From assembly GCA_032718865.1 (NCBI GenBank), contig JALUTQ010000001.1:1364001-1428000 (forward strand): a stretch of DNA of 64,000 bases, written 5' to 3'. Below, one piece after another: positions 54,141 through 64,000 of this stretch. Source of the stretch: Tilletia caries. Lineage: Eukaryota > Basidiomycota > Exobasidiomycetes > Tilletiales > Tilletiaceae. The notes under the pieces were generated by a model, which was not told where the DNA came from, ran no database searches, and saw only the letters and a list, made by a program, of their open reading frames with translations. The translations under genes were made by a program, and so were the position numbers. Every line of letters starts with the position of its first letter. Positions within the stretch are counted from its first letter, which is position 1.

Positions 54141-54640
54141 CCTCACGGCCGAAGGAAGTAGCAGACCCTGGAAGTCTTCAGACGAATAAGACCTCATGAG
54201 TCTACGGCAAAAAGTCTCACATGTCCTCATGAAGGCTAACTTCCAGAAGACGTCAAAAGGTAGTCTCATACTTCAGACTATCGTCACGGTCGAGTGTGCG
54301 TGAGCTGTGTGTGAACGCGTGATCTTGCTCTATGGTGATCACGCGTCACAGTGTGTCACGTGGCAGCAAAAGCAAACGCCGGAAGCTGCCAGTGACAGCA
54401 CACTGCACTGACCGTAAGGTAGTCTGATCCCAACCCTCAATGGAATCGACACTTTTCACCACCACGACCCAATGTCCCAAGCAAGTCACACAGATCAACG
54501 CGCTGGGATCCAAAACCCTCCCTCCCCAAGTTTGGAGCTGATCGGATCACAGGATGGCGGGATATGGACTTCTGACTCCAGGTGAGTAGTAGCCTGTAGC
54601 TGGGACCTGGGCAGTGAGCATGGCTTGACCGCTAAGCAGC
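54141..54640. other. Flank with repeat similarity to 30690-31650
   Basis: 54268-54450 resembles 30690-30781 plus 31533-31610 (gtgtcacgtggcagcaaaa, cggaagctgccagtg, gtctgatccca). No gene. Confidence 0.5.
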
Positions 54641-55495
54641 ATTTGATCCTCAACGGAGACGTGAATAGCGGCACTGGGAGCAGCAGCAGCAGCAGCAGCA
54701 GCAGCTCAAGCGAATGCGACCAAGTGCAGGACGGCAATTGGCTCGATTCGGACGAGGAGATCGCCGACGATCCCGACCAGCTTTCCTCGCGGCGTTGACT
54801 GCAGAATCCCGACATCAAGCACTTCTTCCGGTACCTAGACCACAGGAACATCAGCTGCGGAACGCTCATCCGGAACCTGTTCGACGTGGACGCATCAAGG
54901 TATTGCCCTGAGCCCTGAGGTTCGGAATCTGCTGCAAGTACACGTCAAGCCTTTCTTCCACTCGCAGTCAGCCTACGCGTTCGTCGCCGCGTCCAAAGGC
55001 GCAAAGAAGGTCGCGCTGGGGTCTGTTGTCGACGAGATCAAGCGCGAAGGGAAGCGTGCGGCCCGTATGCCCGAGATTCGCCGACCTCCTTCAATGGATC
55101 GAGCAGAAGACATCAGGACGTACCGATTCGCCGACGCCATGGACGACATCGCTCGCACCATGCCATTCACCAAAGCGGTCATCGCCGCCATTGCGACGTC
55201 AAGCGAGGACGAGGAAGAACCACCGAGCGCAGACCTCGTAGCTGTCGCGCAGTCCTTGGCCGATCTACCTAGGTCTTCCACTCCGCCGCCGGTCGAGCAC
55301 AAGGCGGACGTCGACAGTTCTGCAACAGCACTCGATCACATGCGCGAAGCGTGGGAGGATGTGGAGGATCTCGAAGAGGAGTCCAACCAGAATGCGGAGG
55401 ACGGTCGGGATGATCTCTCACAACAGGAGCCCGATATACCGAAAGCGGTGAAGGGAGCCACAGTCTTGCGGCGAGGCAGTCGATCTCCGGCATAG
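54641..55495 (+). pseudogene. Broken ORF, possibly N-terminus of a DUF6589-type protein (copy 3)
   Basis: Reads HLILNGDVNSGTG, a Ser run from (AGC)n, NWLDSDEEIADDPDQLSSRR, TGA at 54796-54798, then in frame NPDIKHFFRYLDHRNISCGT and LIRNLFDVDAS; a frame change near 54910; VRNLLQVHVKPFFHSQSAYA, GAKKVALGSVVDEIKREGKR, RPPSMDRAEDIRTYRFADAM, and an acidic tail to the stop 55493-55495. The 'single-helix, LI..LF.., FL' start resembles N-termini seen in DUF6589 proteins, which is weak evidence; it could be another fungal transposon protein. Confidence 0.35.
54682..54710 (+). repeat. (AGC)n microsatellite
   Basis: Nine or so AGC units encoding Ser in the broken ORF. Confidence 0.9.
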
Positions 55496-56504
55496 TGAGT
55501 CCTACTCTCTTTCCTCCTGTCGAAACGCTTCAACTGTGGCTGATACTCATGCTTATGCGCTTCAACTGTGGCTGATACTCATGAGGTCGCCACAGCTCAA
55601 GCGAACCTGTGCGAGGCGCTGATGAGGTGAATTCTTTTCGTTCACGTCTTGATTGCCCAGGAGCGTGCGATGCGCTGGGAAGTCCGCAGCCGCCCGTGGG
55701 GAAACGAACCGATGAGATGAACGACTGAAGTGAGCACGACGACCGAGAGAGTATAGGCGCGCGTGGAGACTTGCGAGAGCGGGGCGGGGAGCGAGACGAG
55801 GACGACGACGGAACGAGGGTCGAGGCTATCTATGTCTAAAGTGTCGTGCCGGGGGAAAGGAAGAACAGGGGGAGAAAGAGGCGTGAGGCGGGCTGCGGGC
55901 GCGCTGGCAAGAGGTCAGTGCGAAGAAAGCCGTCGACGCGATGCTGGACTCGACAGCGCAAACAACCAGCACAAATGGGACACGCTGCGAAATGAGAAGA
56001 CGGCGCGGACAGCAGAGAGCAAGATGGCGAGGCGCGAGGCGACTCAGTTCACTCAGTACTCAGAGTAAAGGCACGAGAATTAGCCTCATTCGTCGCAACG
56101 CTAACGAAACTATAATTGGCCAGAGTCTGCGCAGGGGTCTCACCTCAGTATCAGCGCCTCGGGCACGGGTTTCAAGAATCGAGATCTGCTTCCCTTCTTA
56201 GAAACGCTTAGGCCGCTGTGGGCCAGGGCTAAACTCAAGTCTCCCTTGTGCGGCCATCGATGAGCGCCAGGTCCCTCTGGGCGAGCATCCGAGCCCCTCG
56301 GCCCTCACTCTATGGTGCCCAAAGAGAACAAGGCGGCCTGGAAATGCTCCGCCTCATCAATATCCAGACGATGAGGCGATGAGGCAGGGCCGGCGTGAGC
56401 GCGTGAGGCGACGATCTCGTGCGCTTCTGCCTGCTCAAAGTTCATTCAAACCCCGGTCATGCTCTCAGATCAGCCGAGGCGACTCTAAAAATTCCAACCT
56501 TCTA
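55496..56504. other. No recognisable gene
   Basis: A 26-bp direct repeat (gcttcaactgtggctgatac, continuing tcatg) at about 55529 and 55560. Short frames only. Confidence 0.45.
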
Positions 56505-56660
56505 CAGTAGAACCTCGAAAAGTCGATCACTCGATTGGGCGATCACCTCGATCTCTGATCACTTTTGCCCTTCCCCCGAGCTCGGGGGTATGTAAAAGTG
56601 GGGTAAAGCCATGTTACCTCGATCATCCGGTCTTGATCACTTTTTTGAGCGTCTGATCGG
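56505..56660 (+). mobile_element. Left end of a pogo-like element
   Basis: Begins CAGTAGAACCTCGAAAAGTC after TA, the usual terminus of pogo/Tigger-type Tc1/mariner elements, followed by gatcac/cgatca words and acctcgatcatccgg. No right TIR found. Confidence 0.6.
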
Positions 56661-56689
56661 CATAAACAGGTAGCGCAACACGGGGTTGC

Positions 56690-56775
56690 AGGTATGTCGA
56701 CACGGTGTCGCGAGTGTGTTGCGAAGGTGTCAACACCGTGTTGCGAACTTTTCAACACGGTGTCGCGAAAAATTT
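56690..56775. repeat. CAACACGGTGTCGCGA-like word array
   Basis: cgacacggtgtcgcga, caacaccgtgttgcga and caacacggtgtcgcga in succession; each is a near-palindrome. A related caacacggtgttgcga is at about 15181. Confidence 0.7.
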
Positions 56776-59537
56776 GAGTGGTCTGTGCGGCTTTCCTCAA
56801 GCGGCAGGCAGGAGCTGCACACGACCAGCAGGGCTCTGCAAACTTCAACGAAGGGCGGAAGGAGATGGACGATGGACGATGGACACGTGAACTCTCGCCA
56901 AACGCCACTCACTCGTATCATGTGTACCTTTCAAACCCCAAAAATCCACCTCGCGGAGTCTGAAAGACCCCGTCTCCGGGGTTTGTAAGGTGGCTGAATA
57001 CGGCTCATTATTCAGGCACAGATACATATGCACAACGAGTAAAAGTTGAGTGTGGCCTATCGGCCACGCGCTCAGGCCAAGGTGGCTCTCACGGTGTGGA
57101 CACGGTACGCCTCAATCCTTTCACAACCTCCATGTTTCTTCATTGCTTTCGTCGACCGTCCTCCTCTTCCTTGCACGCTCGCTGCTCCCAAGTCGCAACT
57201 CTTCACTTTCCCATCCGCCTTTCTGAACCAATTTCAGAGCATCCCTTCCTTCCTCGACGTTTCACTGTTTCACAGGATGACAGGAATCAGGATCCTCTCC
57301 TCGATGAGTAAGGATTCCTCACCAAACGCGGGCGTATGGATTCCATGTCCTGAGGGTTTGCGCCTTGCGGTGAACGATCGACTTTACAATGCGCTGACGA
57401 TTTCGCTTCCTTCGTTCTCTCTTCCCTCCCTTTTTGCCTCTTTCTTTCTCTACCATTCCCTCAGCTCCGAGCCTTGGACGTCCTTTCCGCCGGGCCATGT
57501 CTCATGAGTTATGCCAGCTCCTCGCCTCCCCTAGTCGTGTCCGGGCACGTCCTCAGCGCGCCACGCGTGTGCCTCCGCCATGTCCTTTTGTCTGCCTCCT
57601 GTTTCAGTCGCCGGGCTCCGAATGCGCACGCTGCTACCTTTGCGAGCGCGTCTTCTGCGTCCCTCCCGCTCATCCGCTCCGCCTTCCCTTTTTCTCGGGC
57701 GTCTTTGTCTCCTGCTCCGCACGCTCAGAACGGTAAGTTGCTTCCACGTCTCAACGGGACTGAATCAGTCCTTATACTAACATCTCTTCATATTTCTATT
57801 CTCCTGCAGCTGGCCGACTTTCGCAGCCTCTAGAATCGTTCTTTGCCCCCCTAGACACCGGGGCGGTCGCGTTCGCAAGCTCCTAACTCCTTCCCGGCGC
57901 TGCTCATCAAAAATTCTCAGTCTCCTTTGTGCGCATTATGACCGGTGAGTATACCCCTCCTTGCCGTGCGTCTCCATGTTCCGACAGCGCACTCACTATA
58001 CATCTGTAAACGAAAGCGTACCTATTTCTCTCTAGCACCACAGCTTATTTCATCATTCATGTTTTGGAGTGCCGGGTGTCGCTGAGCACCTTCTTCCGAG
58101 CGTAACGCGTCCACATCACCGCTGGTCATACTGACACATTTCTACACCGATATTTCCCTTGTTTCTACTTTTCCCACAGAAGCATCTTCGGAGCGTCTGG
58201 CGTTACGGGTGTCTCTACTGACGGTCTGATTTGAACGACCTTTACTCCTTTCACGCCCACATGTTAATGTTGCGGAACGTTGACTGATGTCCATCGCAAT
58301 TCGCTTGCCTTATTCATCTCACTACTTACCTCTCGCATGCAGCTCACAGTTTACACTCATCTGCGCAGATATCCAGTCGAGACGGTTCCCTCTGTTCACG
58401 TGATTTGTACAGTCTACTGCGCTGAGCCGCTGACTTTCCAGTCCCGTGTACGGTGCACTGAACGCTTCTCTTGTGATCTTCTTCCTTCTTCCTATCTTTC
58501 TCATGCCTCCTCATCCTTTGACGTTTTTTCAGTCCCAACTCCCAGCAACCTCATTGTCTTTCTTGCCGACTTGTTCGCTGCTCTGGAACCTCTTTCCATG
58601 ACGCGTGAGTCTGTCGGCGCTCCGATGAGTGATGACCGATCGCATTTGATTGCGCGAGGACAAATACAACGGGCCAGAGCTCGCACATCGCTAACCTTTC
58701 GTTCCTCAGCGCTTCTGTTCCCCTAATTGACAGTCTCCTAACTCCTTAGTCCTTACTCCTACTCTCAGGCTCTCCGCTCTTCGTTCCCTTATCCACAGAC
58801 TCCTGGACCTGGTTTGAACGGGCTCAGCCCTCTTATATTTCTCTCTTTTGCTCGTAATCCAGTGTTCTCTTCTCGCAGCTCGCCTCGGCACTGCAACTCT
58901 GTCAGCCTCCCGTCCGGCCCTGCTTCTTTCCCGCTCCGACGGTTCCAAGCTTCACCTACGGGCCGAGGCGCTGCGATATTGCGTCTTTGCGAGAGGACTC
59001 CGGGGCCCGGGCACATTGAGTCATTGACAATTGATCCTTCAGCCAAAATGCAATGCAAATCACACGTCTGCTCTCCTTTTTCCTTGACACTCCTCAGTCC
59101 TTATACGTACCCAACTGACATCTCCATGCTCATGTCCTCCTAAAGTCCTAACCCTTGATTCTAGACACTTGATCGCTACGACCCTACCCTCAAGTCGCAC
59201 ACGGCTGTCGGACTATATACGGGCATAAGCGCATAACCCCCTACACATTTCGACCCTATCTTTACTCAGTACTATTAATCCTTACAAACTGTCTGCGTAC
59301 GAATGCAGCCAGATTACATCCATCCGGTAAGGATACGCTTCCATTCTCTTACGCTTGTACGCGAGCGCAAGCTGATGTTCGGAGCGCACGCTCACATTCA
59401 TTCTGCCCTGGTGAATGGTGATTCGAACTTGAACCGGTATGGTACCGCTCGTAAGAAGTGGTCATTCTCGGCCGAGTAATGCACGGGAGTCGTCGTGCAT
59501 GAGATTTGCCACCGTTAGAGCTATAGTTATGTTAGAT
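56776..59537. other. No recognisable gene; pyrimidine-rich plus strand
   Basis: Several 60-150-codon plus frames (e.g. 57046-57507, 58280-58726) are Ser/Leu/Pro-rich with intron-like gaps, similar in style to the LTR-element ORFs, but no motif supports a gene. 57040-57070 has a cggcca/tggcctatcggcca palindrome. Confidence 0.35.
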
Positions 59538-59725
59538 GCACAGAAAAAACGCGGAGCGCGGAGCTGGGATTTTAACTTTTGTGTCATTCCGTCGGAACGC
59601 GGAGCTGGTTTTTTCAGCTCTGTCTTAGTCTGCGGAGGCGGAGCTCGCCTCAAAAAGTCAAAATTCCGGCGGAATTTGGAAGTGCGGAGACGGAGGCCTC
59701 CGCGGTACTCCGGGGACAACCTTAA
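59538..59725 (+). mobile_element. hAT-like MITE family C, 3' end only
   Basis: Matches the last 190 bp of the complete copy, ending ..actccggggacaacctta. Confidence 0.9.
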
Positions 59726-59775
59726 CTGTACAAGCTGCTGTGATTGGCGTGGGCGCAGGCCTGGTGTAGACATCG

Positions 59776-60590
59776 CTACGGATTGACTAGTGCACGTGAT
59801 GGAAGCGGTGATTGAGTGTGTGGATTGGAAGGTGTAAGGGCGAGATGCACAGGCTGTAGAGCAGGAAATGGGATCACGGAACATGCGGGAGAAGGGAGAC
59901 GTAGTAAGAGAGAGAAAGAGACCGAAGTGCGAAGGAGTATGTGAGAGTGTGTGTGACCGGAGGAGGAGTAAGAGAAGAGGAGAGGAAAGAGGGTAAGCAC
60001 ACTGATCGCAAGGAGCTCGACCAGGAGACAGAGAGGACTGACCGATTGTAATGATCCAAAGAGCCAAATCCGTGTGCTGAACTCTGCTGGGGAAGCGCAA
60101 GTTGTCCGTGTCGCCTGGTCCTCCCTCTTCTTATAGTTTCCTCCGTTCCTCCCTTCTCCTCGTTCCTCCTGTACTCTTCGCCTCCGCCTCCTGGAATCCG
60201 CTGTGCGCTCTTGTCCTTGTGTGCTGGGGAGAGGCAGGCGATTCCGTCCCGTGTCTTGTGCGATGTTCCCAACAGAATCTGGTCCCGTCTGCTTGATGAG
60301 GTTGTGACGCTCGCCCTCCTTGTTCCTTGGCCGAGAGTTGCTGCCCCGCGCTGGATATGGTCGTCCGTCCCTTGTAGGTGTTGCTGTCGATTGCTGCTGG
60401 CGGGGGAAGGTCGGCTGCCGCTGCTGCACGGAGGTCCTTGAGGATGTGTGCCTCTGGGACCTGCTGCTGGAGAAGAAGAGACGGGAGAGGAAGACGAGAC
60501 GGGAGAGGGAGGGGAAGCGCAGGAGACAAGGGAGGATGTTGGTAATTTAGACTTGTTGGGGTGTCGTAGTTGGATCGATGTTGCCGTCAT
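59776..60590 (-). other. Unrecognised Ser/Pro/Gln/Arg-rich ORF region
   Basis: Three overlapping minus frames of 130-240 codons, all low complexity (Gln-rich, Arg-rich or Ser-rich depending on frame). Which frame, if any, is real cannot be decided. Confidence 0.2.
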
Positions 60591-61640
60591 TGTGAGTGCG
60601 TGGTGAATGGATGGGGTCGTGATCTGGAGCTGGTGTTGATGTTCTCGTCGTGGAGTCCCTTCTCAATCGGCTATCCGGTCCGTCCCTGTTCCCGGCCTAT
60701 CTCCGTCGGTTCATCGGGCCCTGATTCCACTACCACACTGGGCGGAGAGGGGCAGCGGGGGCCGGGGAGGGGCAGCGGGAAGGAGCAGCGTGTTGGGCCT
60801 GTATCGACAGCGTAATAGCAACGTGTCATTCCTATGTATGTCAAGCGTATCAACAGTGCCTGAGCAGTGGGTCACCAAGGTATGGGAAAAAAGCGGCGGT
60901 GTTTTTAGAAGTGCGATACGCTGTTGATCCGCACGATTTTGGTCCAGGTGGGTGGGCAGCGTGTTGACACACGGTCCATACGTGGTCAACACACGTTTCA
61001 GGCACTGAGTTCACGCAAACCAAACCCCGTATGACCCGCGTATCAGCAGCGTCTCAGGCGTGTATGAGACGTGTATTGCCCTGCCCACTTTTTACTGAGG
61101 TGTAGTCTGAGGCAGAAATTTTCTATTTTCAAAATTCCACAAAACTCTGAATTTGCGATCAACCTCAGATTCCCCAGGTTGGGCTCGACCCCATCTCCCA
61201 TAGCTCTGTCACCATTCAAGATTTTTATTCTCTCTCACCTAGAATGTACTCTGACTGTGCTATGCTCTCACTTCTGTCGAGACTGTATAGGTCCTTTACG
61301 TTGTGGTTATCGCTTGGTTGGTGTTTGAAACGTTTGTACATTTTTTTCAGTCTGCTAACCCACGCTCTCACATCGTGACAGACCTGGTCGTGCGGGGCGT
61401 GACCAGAGCGTTACCCAGACTTCTCCACAGTTTCTGTTTTGAAATTTTGATCGAATAATTTCATCGTAACTACATAATGAAAGAAAAAACCTCTTTCCAC
61501 TACCTGTCGATCCACGGGCGGCGGGGGGGCGAAGGGCTTCGCCCCACTGACAGAAAAAGCGCCCAAATTATAATGTACGAAGCGCATGTTGTAGTAAATA
61601 CTAAATAGTCATTCGTTTTTCATACATGATTACTAATGCA
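60591..61640. repeat. No gene; word-array DNA and a partial copy of the Tc1-type MITE interior
   Basis: 61080-61375 resembles 4300-4590 (tctcacct.gagtgtactc, ctgtcgagactg, ttggttggtgttcgaa). 60780-61070 has scattered gtgttgacac / gtatcaacag words. 61510-61550 has gggcgaagggcttcgccc. Confidence 0.5.
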
Positions 61641-61642
61641 TA

Positions 61643-62344
61643 ACGATACATGAACGTGTGACTGAGCTGTGCGTGAAGCCTGAGACGCGTGAGAAGCGTC
61701 GTTGTCGAGTTCTGGCCGAATATGTGCGTCGCGCGCAGGGGTACTAAGTAGCCGCCGAGTTTGTACTAAGCAATCTCGCTCAATTCTCCCTCAATCTCTC
61801 TCAAACCTTCACATCCATGTTCACGAAGACTGTATCTATCATTTACATCGATCCAAATAAAAAAATGACATAGGTTCCCCTTGCAGTCGGACAACATGGT
61901 CGTGGTCGGGCGGAAGAAGTGATCGGAGCTATCCGGGGCTACTAAGTAAGGAAGATTGCATTTCTCACAGATGATCACTGATACAGAAAGATGCGTGAGG
62001 GTGTGATAGACTAGGGCGTGACGTTTGAAGCTCGGGAACAGCGTCGTTTTTCGAGTTTGGGTCAGATATGTGGCTCGCGCGCGGGGGTACTAAGTAGCCG
62101 CCGAGTTTGCCCTTATGAATCTCGCTCGATTCTTACACAATCTCTCCCAACCCTTCACACCCGTGTTCGTGAGGATCATGGCTATCATTTTCATTGAGTG
62201 AAATAAAAAAATGACAGAGTCTCCCCTATTATCGGACATCATGGTCGTGGTCGGGCGGAGGAAGTGACCAGAGCTGTCTGAGGCCCCTATATAAGGTAGA
62301 ATGTATTTCTCAGCGATGATTGCCATGACAGACAGATGCAAGTT
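61643..62344. repeat. Tandem pair of ~346-bp repeats
   Basis: The block tactaagtagccgccgagtt starts at 61742 and again at 62088 (346 bp apart); before and after it the two units align over their whole length (gcgcgcgggg, caatctctc, aataaaaaaatgaca, catggtcgtggtcgggcgg, gtatttctca). On the minus strand both units keep a similar short frame (SSDHFFRPTTTMLSD / SSGHFLRPTTTMMSD). Confidence 0.85.
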
Positions 62345-62471
62345 ATGATTCAAAGGCGCTCATGGCTACGCGGAAGCTCAGGGTAGCTTCGCTACCCTTG
62401 TACTAGCTAGAAGCCAGCAAAGGAAAGGGAAGCAGAAAGGAGAGAGGAAATACAGGACGAGGTCCTCTTGT
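62345..62471. other. Flank of the element Z LTR
   Basis: No gene. Confidence 0.4.
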
Positions 62472-62762
62472 ATAACCTGAAGGGGTGGGCAGGACGAGGT
62501 CCTCTATGCCCGAGCCCCGAGGCGACCAGGACGAGGTCCTCTAGGTCAGGACTGAGTCCTCTAAATAGCAGGTAATGCTAAGTAAGTGCAAGTGAAGTAT
62601 GGTTCAGAGCAACTAAGTACAGGTGGGAAGTGAGGGAAAAGGTGTGACTAAAGAGAGGCGTGGGAAAGTGGAGGTGGAGAAAGTGTGAGAAGAAAGGGAA
62701 AGAGGAAGTATAAAGGGAGATAAGATAAGGACCACGTGGATAAGCCACGTGGTACCAGCACA
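62472..62762 (-). mobile_element. LTR of element Z
   Basis: Minus-strand LTR beginning TGTGCTGGTACCACGTGG at 62762, preceded by the polypurine-like tggtgcgggga and by gactcgagacagtcgtcttt as in elements X and Y. The left boundary is uncertain (about 62472-62570). Its tail has four aggacgaggtcct-type palindromes (62460-62560). Confidence 0.75.
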
Positions 62763-64000
62763 TCCCCGCACCAAAGAAAGACGACTGTCTCGAGTCGGCA
62801 TGGAAGAGGAATCGCTGCGAGTGTGGGCAAGAAGGAGGAGCTGAAGTAACACGCCAGAGAGGATGGGAGTAGGAAGGAACGGGATTCTTGCGCATGGTGT
62901 CGAAAAGCGAAGAAACGATGCTTGAAGTCTAGAAGAAAGTGAGCCGCCAATGCTGAGTACCGATGTGAATACCGATGTGCCATAGATCAACAACGGCCGG
63001 TCCAGGATTGGCGAAGTGGTGTGACAGGTCACAGGATAGCGCACGCGAGGAGACAGCACGAGAAGGGTGGAGGATGTGCGACACGCAAACCGCGAGTACC
63101 GAAGTCGGTACCGAGGTCGACTCGTTCGGTGGGCGCGTCGACATCGACGACGATGGTCTGGTCTGGAGTGGTTCTGGCGATGTTGAGCTCGTGGTGGGTT
63201 GATACACCCCGGAAGCCGATGTATATGGAGGCAGAAAGACCCGTCAACGCGTTACGCGCCCGCGGTGGTTTCGAACCGGCAGCAGTTTGAACGTTGATCC
63301 GTCGGGCCCTTGGAGCCGTGCATACCCTGAACTCAGCTTGATGCTGTCGACCAAGCGCGCATGATGTGGGAAATGGAGGGGGTCAACGGATGGGAATGGG
63401 ACGTGTGATGAACCTGTGATCCCAATGGTTGACGCATGGAGGCGCTGTGGTGTATGCGCCCACGACGCCCGACAGCTTCATGCGCCGCCGTATGCCCGTG
63501 TCTGGATGATCGTCCGCAAGTAGAAGAAGTAGCAACGCACCAACGGAGCGGGCGCAGAAGAGCCTTTCGACATCCGCACCAGGAGTGACTGTATGCACCT
63601 GTCTCCGCCGTGCGTGGCCGTATGCTGCCGTCACCGCGGTTCTGGCACCGCCGTGGTCACGGACAGTCGCGCCGTCCAAAAATGACAAAGGCGAGGTTGC
63701 CGATGCAGTTTCACATCTTGCGGCTGATGATTGGCGCACCGCGCGGATACAGGTATGAACGCCCGCGGTCGCCATTACCCTTGTCGACCATGAGAATCTG
63801 GTTTGGATCGGAATTGAGAACATGGGTGGGCTGAGGGCGATGTTGACAGTGCGACAAGACGAGGGTCGGTGCTCTCGATCGTGATGGCGGATAGGAAGGC
63901 ACGTCGGTGCCGAAGTCGATTTCAGGCGCGACGCGACGCGCGAGACCCACCGTGAACCGTTGCACAGTATCCCATAAGTGAAAAAGAGCAGTCTCCGTAG
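62763..64000 (-). mobile_element. Interior of element Z, runs off the window
   Basis: Continuous with the LTR at 62472-62762 and with the cggtac/tcggtat words of element X ORF2 (62960-63120). Minus frames such as 63823-63383 and 63965-63711 are open but have no polymerase, protease or integrase motif. Confidence 0.5.

Noticed and set aside
57046..58726. Multi-exon gene on the plus strand
   Set aside because: Frames are Ser/Leu/Pro-rich without motifs, and the splice signals are not better than expected in pyrimidine-rich DNA.
63255..63290. tRNA B-box-like ggtttcgaaccggc
   Set aside because: No A box or cloverleaf arms around it.

Overview
This looks like a transposon-rich, gene-poor stretch of a fungal nuclear genome, most likely a basidiomycete. 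The evidence is: genes split by short (about 40-100 nt) GT-AG introns, no bacterial-type operons, and relics of transposon protein families that are common in basidiomycetes (tnp2/Plavaka-like transposases, the TPIEALH-type transposase family, DUF6589-type proteins, a Helitron Rep, hAT transposase, and RecQ-like helicases of the kind found near basidiomycete telomeres). I found no ordinary housekeeping gene and no CRISPR array. Species cannot be named from the sequence alone.

Layout. 1-999 (minus) is the N-terminal half of a Mutator-like zinc-finger protein that runs off the edge. 2.5-5.5 kb holds terminal-inverted-repeat (TIR) elements, one nested in another. 5.46-7.1 kb (plus) is the C-terminal half of a transposase gene whose N-terminal half lies at 19.71-20.56 kb (minus); a 14-kb inversion explains the split. 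9.0-10.2 kb is a RecQ-like helicase fragment. 10.6-11.7 kb is a broken coiled-coil ORF. 12.8-17.4 kb is mostly short-word repeat elements. 18.0-18.5 kb is a broken integrase. 20.6-22.9 kb is a pogo-type HTH fragment plus a broken Helitron Rep. 23.3-24.0 kb (minus) is a reverse-transcriptase-like fragment. 24.3-26.9 kb is a DUF6589-type gene, and 27.8-30.0 kb a hAT transposase gene. 32.2-35.9 kb is a second, fuller RecQ-like helicase, with a second DUF6589-type gene (35.9-38.2 kb, minus) converging on it. 39.6-40.6 kb is a CACTA-type MITE with a Mutator-type MITE inside it. 41.8-49.5 kb (minus) is an unrecognised gene split by a 4.7-kb nest of LTR elements and by a hAT MITE. 49.7-54.1 kb (minus) is a tnp2/Plavaka-like transposase pseudogene split by another hAT MITE. 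54.6-64 kb holds a broken ORF, repeat fragments, a tandem 346-bp repeat and a further LTR element leaving the window.

The unifying feature is a set of non-autonomous hAT-like elements. Most carry an 8-bp target-site duplication (TSD). Their ends fall in two groups: TAAGGATG/TAAGGTTG (families A, B, C, D) and CAAGGCTCGG (family E). Each family is filled with its own short repeated word. Several sit exactly inside exons, so removing the element and one TSD copy restores the reading frame. Copies without matching TSDs sit where genes are truncated, which suggests that they also act as recombination points. Family names A-E, element names X, Y, Z and 'gene G' are labels used only in this report.
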